Origin: Ochotona curzoniae
Lineage: Eukaryota > Chordata > Mammalia > Lagomorpha > Ochotonidae
DNA: 64,000 bases
NCBI RefSeq assembly: GCF_017591425.1
Contig: NW_024466607.1
Location: 9,742,501 to 9,806,500 of the forward strand
Direction: 5' to 3'
Position numbers and translations under genes: made by a program. Position 1 is the stretch's first letter; each line of letters begins with the position of its first letter. Of the stretch, positions 12,613 through 24,137 are shown in pieces. The notes under the pieces are model-generated. The model had not been told where the DNA came from. It did not search any database and was given only the letters and a program-made list of their open reading frames with translations.

Positions 12613-13114
12613 TATCCAAGCTTAGAAAATGCTTTATTCCCAGGTCCTGGACATGAGCAGGGCAGGTTTTAGTGACCATGGAAGCTAACCTGGTAACTCC
12701 TCTGCTGAGCTCCGCCCTCTCCTCTCTTTCCTATCAATACCAGAGCAGATATGTCCATCCAAACCCACAGAGACGCTGGCAAAGCCACCTGGCTCTCCCT
12801 CAGCAGCCAGTATCCAGGCCGGCTAGTGCTTTGGTGGTCTGCTCTCGCCTTCCAAAACAGGCCAGGTAGGGGATGAGTGTCCCTGTCGCTCATGACAAAT
12901 GGCCATGCGCCCGCTACATTTGGGGCAGGATGACCCAGCTTGCTCTAACCCAGTTTCCATGGCTCACTGTTTTCAAAATGGGGGCAATGGCTCCCTTCCC
13001 TAGAGGGGCTCGTCTGTGAGGTAGCAGCACCTACAAGAACCCTGTTGGCCACATCACACCCCTCTCCCTCACACCCACACTCGCCTCTAAGGTTTTCAAC
13101 AGGATAGAAGCACT

Positions 13115-13346
13115 TGATCTTACTTGAAAGGTAAGAGACAGAGACAGAATCTTTCAACCGCAGGTTAACTCACCAAATGTCCTCAACAGCCCAGGCCAGG
13201 CCAGGCTGCATGGTCTGCTACCTTCCCAAGGTCCACATGAGCAGGAATCTGGAGTTGGAAGCAGAGCTGGAACTCAAACTAGACATTCACACACAAGATG
13301 TAGGTATCTCCTGTAGCATCTTTACCACTGTACCAAATGCCACCTT
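13115..13346 (-). repeat. Lagomorph C-SINE
   Basis: The reverse orientation is shown by gaaaggtaagagacagagac, gcaggaatctggagttggaa and the head complement ctttaccactgtaccaaat. Confidence 0.75.
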
Positions 13347-13695
13347 CAAGCCTGGCAGTGACAGCCCAGGTCCTGCGGCTACAATCATTCCACACTCGTC
13401 AATAGCCCTAGATCTCTCTATCCCCTCATGCAGAGTTGTCCTTGGTTCGGGGGAGGTGGCGCTGGTCACTCTTCTGCTTGTCCTGGGCAGACTATCCGTG
13501 CATGACCACACGGAGGTGTCCAGAGTCCCACCTGGGAAATAGCCTCCTGGGTCGACCTTTGACTTCAGTGCAGTCATTTGAAAGCACAAGCAATGTCAAG
13601 TTGCTCGTGGGCAAGAGAATCAAAAGGCCAGTTTATGTTGGCCCAAAAACACTGAAATCTGTGCCTTTGACAGGTCTTCAGAAAAACGTTCATGA

Positions 13696-13853
13696 CAGGC
13701 CCGGTGTTGTGGTCAAGCTGTTGACTGCAATGCAGGCATCCCACTTCAGGGCCCCAGTTCAAGTCTCGACCCAGCTCCCTTCCAGTGAGTCTGGGAAGGC
13801 AGCTGAAGATGGCCTGGGGAACTTGGGTACCTGCTACCCAAATGGACTATGAA
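13696..13853 (+). repeat. Lagomorph C-SINE, 5' half
   Basis: The head reads ggcccggtgttgtggtcaag, followed by gttcaagtctcgacccagct and a diverged 'ctgggaaggcagctgaag'. The 3' half and tail are missing. Confidence 0.75.
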
Positions 13854-16800
13854 TGGACTGCACATGGCTGCAAGGGGCGCAGAGCAAACCAGGGGAGGAG
13901 GCCTGGCCCAAGCTGGCACATACTGAGAAACACTTTCTGACCTGAATCTACATGGACAGGACCACTCCACAGCAGCAGAATTTCCTGTACAGGAAATGCA
14001 TTACCCAGTGAGGTCTGGAATCTGAGGAGGAAAGGGGTGCAGCATGCCTAACAACCAACCTCAACATGTCCCTGCAGGCTGCCAGGACAGCTAGACCAGT
14101 ATAGGGATCCCTGGGCACTGAAGGTCCACCACCTTACCCCATACCCAGCCCAGACGGAGCACAAGCAGTCCTAGGCCAGACTGTCAGGGGGCCTCTGGAG
14201 ATCACACTGCTCTTTTCAGAGCAATGGCTTTCTCCTGGGCGGGTGGGGGAGGAAGTGCTCTGTCCTCACACCCTCCATTACTGCCTCATTCTCTCCCAGC
14301 AGCATGGCACCCTAGTAGATGCTCAAGTCAGGCAGATGGAACCTGATCCTGAGGGCTGCAGATCCAACCCCTTCCCCTATACATCTTCTCTGGCTGTGGC
14401 CTTCCTTGGGTGAGAGGGTGGGTGCTGCCCATGTGTTTGGGTAAGGAATTGCAGGTTCAGGACCAGAGGCTGGGGCAGACTTAGCAGTGCTCCTGCTGGG
14501 AACACCCCAGGGGAACCTGCCTGGCCCAGCCACAGAGCCACTTGGGCTGATAACCCTGTGTGATTAAGCTCTGAAAGAACAGTCACAAGTGTTCCATCTC
14601 AAAGTCCTTTGCCCAGCAATGATCCTAAAGCAAAGAAGGAGGAGAGGGAAGGACACAGAGAAGTGGAACTCTGTACCCACAGAATCCCTGTGGCCTGGGC
14701 TCTGGGCGCCTCACCAAGAGGCCCACCCCGCCTCATTGCCTCACCTACCTTCACTCGTGGCTCACCTCTGTCTACTATCTTAAACACTTTTTTTTCAAGG
14801 GGAGCTCAGGGGACAAGAACTCCTGCAGGCTCCGGACCCGTTCTCTAGGTACTAGCTCTGTGTCAGGGGCAGAGGGCACCTAGGAAGCCAGAGCTCTGGG
14901 TTCCCACGCCCCTCTTCTGCGTCCCCACCCAGGGGGGTGCCTCTAGCAGCCTGCTCCCCATGCTGACCGGGGGCAGTGGCGTCTGCCCAGTGAGGCCGTA
15001 GCGGGCATTGGGGAAGGGCAGGCAGGATGGGAGGGCCTCTCACGTGCTTAGCATGGAGGGGGCTTTAAGACATCCAAATGAGCTATCTTGTCATTCCATT
15101 TCCCTCAAGGACTTTCTGAAGTCCTTCCATATTCATGGAGTGCCAGGCGCCAGTCCAGGTAGCTCAGTGGCCTCCTGTCTGGGACCACAGCTGAAGGTCA
15201 ACCTCCAGCCTAGCTGGCTCCTGCACCAGCTGGCTCCACACACACCTCACCCCGCCACCTGGCTGCTGTCTCCACACACAGATGAGTTTTCTGAAAAGCA
15301 ACAGACAAGGAACTATGACAATGGCTACTTTTTAATGTGTAGAAATCCTGCTCTAACGGGGTAGGAACAGTAGGAATGCTCATTTATGCCTTGGCCCCTG
15401 AACTTGGCAAACAGTGGTGCTAAATAAATGCGACAGAGTAGAGGGATGTGGAAGTCCACTCTGACAAACTGGATGAGTCTACAAATTCAGCACACGCCCC
15501 ACCCCAAACCCTGCTTTCAGTCTCGGCGGCTGGGGCCACATGGGAGCGGCTGACCGAGGAACCTGGTTTACATTAGGGAATAGGGACCGTCAAGGAGCTG
15601 GCGGGGGCTTGGGGAAAGACTCCTATCTTCTGCAGAGCCCCCATCCCTGGATCCTACCACCAAGCAGACACCCAGTCAGGCCCACAACTCCAGAATAACA
15701 CCATACAGTGGCAAGTGCAGTGGCACAAACAGACCCCACCTCACCCACCACCACTAGAGGCCAAGACCCTTGGAGGAGACTCAAAAAGAATATCCATCAC
15801 AGGACGCCAGCTGCCTATTGCTCTGACAATGTCACAATGTCCTGCCCTGAGTGGCTTAGAGCAGCCACCCTTCCTCAGCTCTCCAGTCAGGGACTCTCAG
15901 GGATGGGCTGGGCTTGCTTGTGTGTCTGCTCAGGGTGCCATGGCCTGGCTCCCATGCATGCAATCTCTCTTCCCCCAGAGCCCACCCCAGGCTCACCCCA
16001 GCACAGTACTGGGACTCCAAGGAAAACAGAGAAACATAGAGTAGCCAAGGCTCAGAACAGCACAGAGCCACTTGTGCCACGTTCTGCCCTGGCCCAAATC
16101 ACCAAGCCAGCCGGCATTCAAGGGATGTCCATCTGGGTGGGAGACACGGCAAGGTCACAGCACCAAGCACTGAAGGCCATGTTCATGGTCAGCCCAGCCC
16201 ACTCTGCATGACCCTTCCTGACAGATGAAGATGCTGAAGGTTTAGTGCAAAAAAAAAAAAAATACCCCACAAATACAGCAGCATGAGCAAGGCAGGCAGT
16301 ACCCCTTCTGACAGAGTTTGGGGTCTCTCAAGTCTCCAGGTGGGACAGCACATCACACAGGGACAGCCTGCACCCAGGCCTCAGGGTCCAGAGTCTTCTG
16401 ACTTGAGAATCCTGGCACTGGCACTCAGAGGCCACACGCCGTAGAGGGCTTCTACCCAGGCTCCAGCTCTGAATCTGTGGTCAAGTTCAGAGGCTCTGCT
16501 AACCAGCACACTGCAAGTGCAGGAGCAGGTTCCCATGGGGGCAATGTGAGTGGCTGAAGTGCTGATGGGGAGAAAGGCGGTGGGGTGGGGCTGTGTCACA
16601 CCCCACAGGGCTGCTACAAATGCACTTCCCTTGCAGAGGGGACATGAGCAGCTGGGGCTGCATGGCAGAGACCCCACGGCCACTGCAAATGAACAGGAAG
16701 GATTCTCTCTTACCTGATGCCTGCTAGCAGGAAAGGAATCACCACCCCCAGACAGTGTCCCAAAGGCCTTGGTGCAACCTCTTAGGGGGAGGGATTCCAC

Positions 16801-17857
16801 CACCCAGGTGTCCTCCCTGAGCCCTGCAGGGCCCTCTCTGTGGCTGCGCACCAAGCAACGGTGCCTGGCACCTGCCCTCCTGAGCATCTGCTCCTGGGAG
16901 CAGGAACATGGATCCTTACCCACCCATAGCTGCCCTCCCCTCCATGATCTAACCCATGTGCCCGTCCAGATGACCTGTGCATGGGTCCCCATATCTCCTA
17001 GGCACCACCTAGCCCCCACGCCACTGCCACTTCTCTCTCCAGAGGCCTTCCAGCTCAAGTCCCCACCTCTGGATAGGGACAGCCCCAGGTGCCCAATACA
17101 GGCTCCAGGATGAATGCTTGGGTTCTCCAGCCTGGTACCCCTACTTGTTCCTCTGGATGGCAGCACCACAAGCCCAGAGAAATGGGGGACACCCAGCCCT
17201 TCTCCCGCCTCTCATCCACCCTGCCTTGCTCCCTGAGCCCGCAGCTCTCTTCTGCTTCTCCTTAACCTCTGGCTGGGCCGACACTTATCTCTAATCATCT
17301 CCACTCCGGGAGCCTTCACCCTGCAGTTAAGATGTCAACATCACTTAGAGTCTGCACACCATCACAGGAGCTGCCTTCTAAGTTCTGTTTCAAGTGCTAA
17401 GCAAGCAGACAGGGGAGGGGGTCTACCTCCTGTGGGCCACTGACACCCCAGCCCCCTTGGGGGGAACGTGGGCTTTGACATCATAGCTCCCTGCCCATGT
17501 ATTTAAACCCCTCCCCCGCAAGTCACCAGGGCCCGTGGTCCGCGCTCTCTGGGCACCTTCCTGAGATCGCACAGCCAGGCTCCAGACAGTGACAATGAGT
17601 GCCAGGCTGGAAAAACTGGGTTCTTTCCAAGTGGCCAGGGCCCAGCTGCCACCGTGCAGTCCTGGTGCTGGGTCATGGCCAGGGCAAGATTTGCTCAGCA
17701 GCTGCCTCACTCGCGGTCCAGCAGGGTGTCAGTCCTGAGCAGGACTTTGGGACTTGCGCTCCTGGCCTCTGTGCTCTGGCTTTCCCAGTCCCATCACCCA
17801 CCTCTTCTGACCACTCACACCTGTGCCAGGCCCAGTCAAACAGCTTCCCTCTACTAT
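13854..17857. other. Gene-free intron sequence
   Basis: Four kilobases of mostly unique sequence with an A14 run at 16249-16262. The open minus-strand frame at 16381-17169 (262 codons) shows no domain and no conserved splice context. No RNA gene was recognised. Confidence 0.5.
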
Positions 17858-18078
17858 CTTCTTTATTTGAAATAAAAAGATACAAGAAAGATGGAGAAAA
17901 ATAAAGACTGCAATAGCCAGGGCTGGGTCAGGCCGAAGCCAGGAACCAGGGGTTTTGTCTGGGTCTCCCACATGGCTGCAGAAGTCCAGGCACTTGGGCT
18001 GTCCTCTACTGCCTGTGCAACAGCTGAGACTCAAATCAGCAGTCCCATGTAGGTTGCTGATGTCCCCGTCACAAGCAG
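17858..18078 (-). repeat. Lagomorph C-SINE
   Basis: The reverse orientation is shown by gcaatagccagggctgggtc, gaagccaggaaccaggggtt and tctgggtctcccacatggct. Confidence 0.78.
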
Positions 18079-18329
18079 AAACTTAAACAGGGCCACCCCG
18101 AAGCCTGCCCCTGGGGTGCCCTCTGTGGAATGGCTAACTAAGCCCTCTGCTCCAGCCCTCTTACCCTCCGAGGTCCACCCTACTGCCCCGACTCCAGGTG
18201 GCCCAAGGGCCACAGACCAAGCACCTGGGCTATATGGAAACTTGCGTAACTGTTGTTCACAAGCCCCTATAATAATCCAGGTGCTCCTCACCTCAACTCG
18301 GACGTAGATTCCCTTACTCTGTCTGGGAT

Positions 18330-18485
18330 ACACAAAGGCAAATCAAAACATCCCTGGGAAAGTGAACTACATGTAAAGTTTACTTGCAGTTTTCAAATAT
18401 TCTTTTCTGAAGAACTTTATAAATACTGACCCCCTAGGCATGAATCCCAAAAGGTTTTGCACCAAAAATAAACTGACCTTTTAAT
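18330..18485. promoter_or_regulatory. Candidate AT-rich regulatory island
   Basis: A stretch of about 150 bases is AT-rich (acatgtaaagtttacttgca, actttataaatactgac). It matches no repeat I know and lies between a SINE and a MIR. Confidence 0.22.
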
Positions 18486-18488
18486 TCC

Positions 18489-18562
18489 ATTTTTTTTTCC
18501 TGATGAGGAACTGAAGCACAGAGAGGTTGAGCAAATTGCCTGAGGTCACACAGCATGAAGAG
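18489..18562 (-). repeat. MIR SINE fragment
   Basis: The complement of the MIR core is visible: tgaggaactgaagcacagag then gaggttgagcaaattgcctg and aggtcacacagc. Confidence 0.75.
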
Positions 18563-18734
18563 CATGAAGAAAGGTTAAGAGACATGTGTGAGGGCACAGA
18601 GCTGGTCAGAGCCCCGGAGTATGTGCTCCTGGCCCATGTGCCCCTTGGGAAAGGCTCCAGGTCCACAGGGTGGCCCTCAGCACAGTCCGGTGGGCAATTC
18701 CTTCCAGCTGCTAAGAACTCCCCAGACCAGCCAA

Positions 18735-18840
18735 CGTGCGACAGTGAAGCAGGTGCTGGAGGCCTGGGTTAGAACCCCAGCTCTTGCTGTGTGGCCCCAA
18801 GCTAATGGCTCTGCCTCTGCCTCTGGGTTTCCCAGCCATC
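18735..18840 (+). repeat. MIR SINE fragment
   Basis: MIR order is recognisable: ggcctgggttagaaccccag, then ctcttgctgtgtggccccaa and a diverged 'ctctgcctctgggtttccc'. Confidence 0.6.
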
Positions 18841-20235
18841 ACTGTGCTTCTTCCCCTCCCCCCGCCAAGTCCCAGCACACTGTCCAGGCTGAGCCCCATG
18901 GGCTTCAAGCTGACCTGCGTTACTACAGGGTCAGATGCAAAGAGGCCCCTTCTACTCCATCACTGCTCTAGGATCCGGAGGTCTCCAAGCCGCTGCGGCT
19001 GCCATGGTTACTGCAAGGCCTCCAGAGGCACAGGTGATCTTTCCCTCCCAGCCCCTCCAGGGTCTTACATGGCTCCTCAGGGAACATAAACAACAAGGGT
19101 ATATCGACTCAGAGGAAACAAACCTGGCTAGGGGATGGAGGGGAGAACCTGCAGGCGCAGCCAGGGGCAGGGCTCAACCCAACACACAGGAAGTGCTGCT
19201 TGGCACCCACAGGGCACAGGCATGAGTAACGTTTGGGGTAGGCCTGGTGGATGGAATGCCTTGGTCTATACTCAGAACCCAGCCTTTCTTGCCTGAGCCT
19301 GGGTTCCTGCCATGGCCCCTTGGGTCTCCCTCTGCCCTCCTGCCCTGTGGGTCTCTCCCTTGCAGTGTCTGCCACACTCTCTGCTCCCCTCCCCAGGAAC
19401 AGAGCCAGCCCCTTTAGGACCCCGACCTTCTGCCCTGGCCTCTGGTGAGCCCCTCCCCCTGCCCTCTCCCTCACTCAGCCGCAGGACCCAGTTCACTCCT
19501 CCTGGCAGGCCCACAGCTCACCCTCTCACCTCCTTTCTCACTCCAAGATTCCCGCCTCCCTCCCCCAAGCTCTCTGCGCCACAACCTGCACCCCCATCTT
19601 CCTCCCACACACACCTCCTCGCTAACACACTAAATATTAACAACATTTATCTCTATTATCGTCTGCTTCTCACCCACTGGAATGGGAGCACAGGGCTTTT
19701 CCTGTTGTGCATGCAACGAAACACATGAAAGTCACCTGCTGACTACCTCTGGATGGATGGATGCATGAATGGATGGAGGGATGCATGCATGCATGGGTGG
19801 GTGGGAGGTGCTTGCCTGTCCTCATCCACAGGAATATTTGCCATTGTCATTGCAATTCCTGGCTAAAAGACACAGAGGAAAGCCATGGGAAGCCAGCAGC
19901 CACTGGCAGGAACCAGAGGAAGGAGGTGGCTCTGTTTAGGCACGCCCTCCTCTGTTTAAGCACACCTGTGCAGTAAAACATGCAGGGTCAAGGGGAACAA
20001 CAGCCCTGCAGAGGAGTACGACCGACCCTCAATCCAGCCATATTCTGACAAGGCCAATTCCGGAACAATGGGGCCGAGCCAGGGAGGCCAGCCAGTGGCA
20101 GCAGCAGCCATAAAACCCAGTGCTCACCACAGCACACGTAATAAAATGCATACAGCACAGAGCCATGCCCATGTGAAGTCAGACATCAGTGTGCCGAACA
20201 TCTGAGCAGCTGTCACAAGTGAACATCTCAAGAAC
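18841..20235. other. Gene-free intron sequence
   Basis: It contains a pyrimidine-rich tract (19300-19620) and a (GGAT)n-like run. A possible L2 3'-end phrase (cccactggaatgggagcaca) is at 19673-19692. No exon is supported. Confidence 0.5.
19749..19808. repeat. (GGAT)n / (GCAT)n microsatellite
   Basis: Tetranucleotide units (ggatggatggatgcatgaat ...) run for about 60 bases with interruptions. Confidence 0.8.
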
Positions 20236-20860
20236 CTTCTAGAAGGAAAGCAGTCTGGCAATTCCCAACATGCACTGATTGTGTTGCCCAGCACCCAAGG
20301 ACAGGGCCGCCCAGAGACTCACTCATGCACACATACCACAGCCTTGTTCCCAAGCGCCCAAGCCTGCAGGCCATTGGGAAAACACACATACACAATGCAC
20401 TTATACTCAGCACAGGAAAAGGACATGCTGCCAGGCCACAAGGAGACACGGCACAAGTTTGTACCACGGTGCCAAAAGCCAGGGAACCACTCTGATGAGG
20501 CTACGACTGCATGATTTCCTCGTCTGAGGAAGAGGTGATGCACCCTGCACAAGCCCAGGGGTGAGGAGAGGGAGGGGTACAAGGGCAACGATAGCCCCAT
20601 GATGGCAGGCATGTGACATCACGCCTCTGCTCAAAGTTGCAGTGTACACCAGCTGAAGGGCAGCCCTATAGGCGCCATGGGCTGAGCAACAGACATGCCA
20701 GCGTGTGCTCCCTGAAGGTCTCCAGCTGGAGTAAAGTTTCCAGTGAAGATCAGAAGGTCTTTACAAAACAGCCCAAATGAACAAGGAACGCCATTTTAAA
20801 AAATGACCAAACTAGGGGACTTCAGACTTCAAGGAACATACAACAGAGAAGTAACCACGA
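20236..20860 (+). repeat. Possible old L1 3' remnant
   Basis: Phrases such as aagcagtctggcaattccca and tgcacttatactcagcac, and their spacing, resemble the 3' part of L1 ORF2. Divergence is high and the call is tentative. Confidence 0.35.
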
Positions 20861-21274
20861 GGAGCTCCACCTGCCCCCTCTCCCACCTACGCCTGTTCCC
20901 TCCCAGACCTGCACCTGCCCCCTCCCCATAACCCCCTGGCTTCTCACACCTGGGGCTTCCTTCCACCCTACCCCACCCTGCCCGACCCAGAGCACCAAGT
21001 CAGCTGAGGGAAGGTTGGACTGAAGCCACAGCCATTCCTACCATGTGCAGATTGACCTGCTGACCACAGAAGACCATTTTTTGGCGGGGGGCGGGTGTCA
21101 CTGTCACTATGGAACCATCCCAACCAGGGTCCCCCATCCCTGGGCTCTTTGCCTCCTGTGGGAATCGCCAATGCCAACAGCTACCTGTCACCCATTCTGA
21201 TCATCAGCAGATACCAAGAGAGGGTAAGTGCCAGGGAGGCAGCCCACAGAGGCACTCAGCAGGAGAAGTCTGCA
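20861..21274. other. Gene-free intron sequence
   Basis: A pyrimidine-rich stretch (20870-20980) and unique sequence. Nothing else is recognisable. Confidence 0.5.
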
Positions 21275-21392
21275 CGCACGCCTAATAACGACTTTATTTA
21301 TACACCAATATTTAGTGCTGCTGGCAATTAGGCAGATCTGCTTTCAAATTAGGAGTAATTAGTGCAGGCGCTGGCACAGAGACTTCTCTAAG
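21275..21392. promoter_or_regulatory. Candidate conserved enhancer-like element
   Basis: A dense group of homeodomain and MEF2-like motifs is present: cctaataacgactttattta, ggcaattaggcag and attaggagtaattagtgcag. It is abruptly bounded by GC-rich sequence and not part of a recognised repeat. Confidence 0.38.
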
Positions 21393-21799
21393 GTGCACCT
21401 CGTGCTGGCAGGAGTGGCCCAGGCCCCAGGCCAAGGTAGGGGCTGGATTAGGGCAGGAAGCCCTTGCTCTCCCTGCTTCGGCGGGGGTGGGGTTTGGGAT
21501 GGACACTAGGTAGGACCCAAGGGGGAGAGACTGGGACAGGAGGGGAGGGGCCCACAGCTAGCCTCCAGCCTCAAGTGCCTATGTCTGATCCCGGGCAACC
21601 ACGTGCCCTGGTCTGACATTGTCTGCTACTTCAAAGGCAAGGGACAAGGCCACCTAATTCCCAGCCTGACATTTTGGGGGCAGCTGCAATTGGGGCACTT
21701 ATGCAGACACGTGGAAACCAGGGTCAACACTCCTGTCCCCTAAGAGGAACATCTCCCTCCTGATTTTCACCAAGTCATCTTTCCTGTGCAGAGCAGGTG
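21393..21799. other. Gene-free intron sequence
   Basis: The stretch is GC-rich and looks unique. No feature was recognised. Confidence 0.5.
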
Positions 21800-22020
21800 C
21801 AACCAGCGGTTGGGGCACAATAGTTAGAACACTGCCTACATCCCACACCAGCGTATCCGGACCACAGTCCCCACCCTACTGCCAACCCGGCTTCCTGCTC
21901 TTAGGTGCCCTGGGAGGCAGCAGGTGATGGCTCAATGTTGGAGTGTCTGGAGGACCTGGAGTGAGTTCTGGGCTCCTGGTTTCAGCCTGGTCTGGCTCAG
22001 CAAACGAGGGGATGGAAAAT

Positions 22021-22079
<59 letters not shown>

Positions 22080-22160
22080 GCTCATCTCTTTCCCTTCCAT
22101 CCCTTCCATACAAATCTTGCAGAATATAAATGCTGGTGTGCTGAACACTAATTATTTAAA
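21800..22160 (+). repeat. Lagomorph C-SINE carrying a (TG)n array
   Basis: The head is ggttggggcacaatagttag and the body ctgggaggcagcaggtgatg and cctggtttcagcctggtct. The TG array sits in the pyrimidine-rich 3' part, and an A-run (22156-22168) may be the tail. Confidence 0.75.
22024..22078. repeat. (TG)n microsatellite
   Basis: About 27 uninterrupted TG units. The cysteine-valine reading frames over it are not genes. Confidence 0.98.
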
Positions 22161-22169
22161 AAAAAAAAG

Positions 22170-23080
22170 ATCATAGGTGCATTTGGTGAGAGCTAAGTCA
22201 AGGTTCCCCCAGGGATGGGCACAGGTGCTGCTATCTGCATCCGGCAAGAACCTGAGACTCCAGAAGACAAAGAACGCACTGAGGGCCAGTAGGCAAGCAC
22301 TGGAATAGGACCGCACCTGGGCTCCATCCCCACTGCATCCCTGGGATCCCTGCCAGAGACCCTGTGGTTGGGGACCATTCCTTCCCTTGGACCCGTGTGG
22401 TCCCCAGCAGCAGCAGGGCAGGGGTGGACCCGCTCCCAGGAAGGGCTCAGCAGCACCTTGCAGAGACCCCTGTGACAGATGAGTAGCAGGGATGTGCATT
22501 TCCTTCTATTTTTGTATCTACTCAAGATTTCATTTTCTTTATTAAAAAGTCATAGTGGAAATTTAAAAAAAGAAGAAGAAGCAAGGGAGCAAGCCAGGCA
22601 CCTCTCAGGGTCTGCAGAGTACACAGGGGCTGCGTGGCTGCCCTGAAATCGCCCTTCTCCCCGCCTCCTACAGCAGTCTTCTGCCTCAGCTTCCCCATCT
22701 GTAACAGATGGCAACACACTCTGTTGGGCTGTGTGAGGACACGATTTGTTCAGGGACCCAGACATCACAGTGCCACCATGGGGAAAGCAAGGCCACCTTG
22801 CATCCCATTCCCAACCCATGTTCAGAGTAGCCAGAAAGGGGTGGGGGGTTGCCTGGCTGTCATCAGACAACAAACGGACCCAACAGATCAGCCACAACCT
22901 GGGGATGGAAGAGAGAACGAACTGCATGACCGCAGCTCATTCTAGAATCCCAGGGGAGTGAGGTTCATATTTATAGGGAGTGGAATAAGGCATCCTTAGG
23001 GTGGGAGAGAGGGAGTTTGGGAAGCGTACATGCTGAGACTAATCTCAGGACCCACGAGCCACACGCACACAACCACAACT
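22170..23080. other. Gene-free intron sequence with a MIR scrap
   Basis: A MIR-like piece (gcctcagcttccccatctgt) lies at 22683-22702. A possible A-rich element tail is at 22560-22582. No exon is supported. Confidence 0.5.
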
Positions 23081-23082
23081 TC

Positions 23083-23378
23083 TGTCCTAGTTTATCTATC
23101 TACTGTAAGGCAGACAGACAGGGAGAGAGATCTTACATCCCCTGGTTCACTCTCCAAATGCCTGCAACAGCCAGGGCTGGGCCAGATTGAAGCCAGGGAC
23201 TGAGTACACCAGCAGGGTCTCCCAAGTGGGAGGCAGGGTCCTAGATCCTTGAGCTACCAGCTGCTGCCCCAAAGGCTGGCAGGATGAAGCCATCAGGAGC
23301 AGAGCCAGGATTCAAACCCAAGCACAGGGGCCGCAAATGTCTGTCCCAAGCAGGGTCTTAACTACAGTGCCAAAGGCC
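23083..23378 (-). repeat. Lagomorph C-SINE
   Basis: The reverse orientation is shown by cagacagggagagagatctt, caacagccagggctgggcca and the head complement ggtcttaactacagtgcca. Confidence 0.8.
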
Positions 23379-23842
23379 CACCCCTCCCCAATCTGTAAAC
23401 CACTTCCCTGCAGAAAAGCTAGGTGCCTGGCACACAGCAAGAACCCTACTAATGCTTTGCCTCTGCCAGCCTCCCCATTGTCCCCTGGATGGAGTGACCC
23501 AGAGCTGGGCATGTGCCCACCATTCTGCCCATGGAGGGGTCATTAGGAGGCTGTGCAGGCCCAGCCACTCCCTGGACTCCTGCCCGCCAAGGAGTCCAGT
23601 GCGTGAAAGCCAGCACCATGAAGGCTTTGCCCGGGATCATCAAGATCAAAAGATTTGCCCAGTGCTATAAATAACCCCCAAGCTCCCTGCCTCAGCCCCT
23701 GAGCTGGGAGTCTGGCTAGAGAGCCACCTTCTGTGGAGTGGCCACTGCCTAGACCCCAGGGACCAGCCTCAAGCTCAGGCTTGCTGCCTCCCCAGCCCCC
23801 TGCCAATCACAAGTTCTTTTCCAAAATTCAGACTGGGGAAGG
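23379..23842. other. Gene-free intron sequence
   Basis: Unique GC-rich sequence. Nothing was recognised. Confidence 0.5.
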
Positions 23843-24137
23843 GCATTGGCTGCAGTGATGGGCGCCTACATTACATTTAGGCTCTGTTCTCAACTCCAGC
23901 TGCCTGCTACTGCGCACCCTGGGAGGCAGCAGGTGACAGCTCAAGGGCTCAAGTGCTTGCATCCTTGTCACCTGCAGAGCAGAGCTGGCTTTAGCCAGGA
24001 CCAGTCTTAGCTATCAGGAACATCCAGGGAGTGAGCCAATGGATGGAAAAGTCTCTCTCTCTCTCTCCCCTCCTTCTCTCTCCCACCACCCCTCCCCATC
24101 ACTGTCACTCTACTTTTCAAATAAACAAATCTTAACC
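23843..24137 (+). repeat. Lagomorph C-SINE, older subfamily
   Basis: The body ccctgggaggcagcaggtga and gggagtgagccaatggatgg is followed by a CT-rich run at about 24051-24080 and the tail ttttcaaataaacaaatctt. Confidence 0.85.

Noticed and set aside
16381..17169. Minus-strand open frame of 262 codons
   Set aside because: No family resemblance and no plausible splice context; it lies deep in an inferred intron.
21924..22176. Cysteine-valine repeat proteins
   Set aside because: They are translations of the (TG)n microsatellite.
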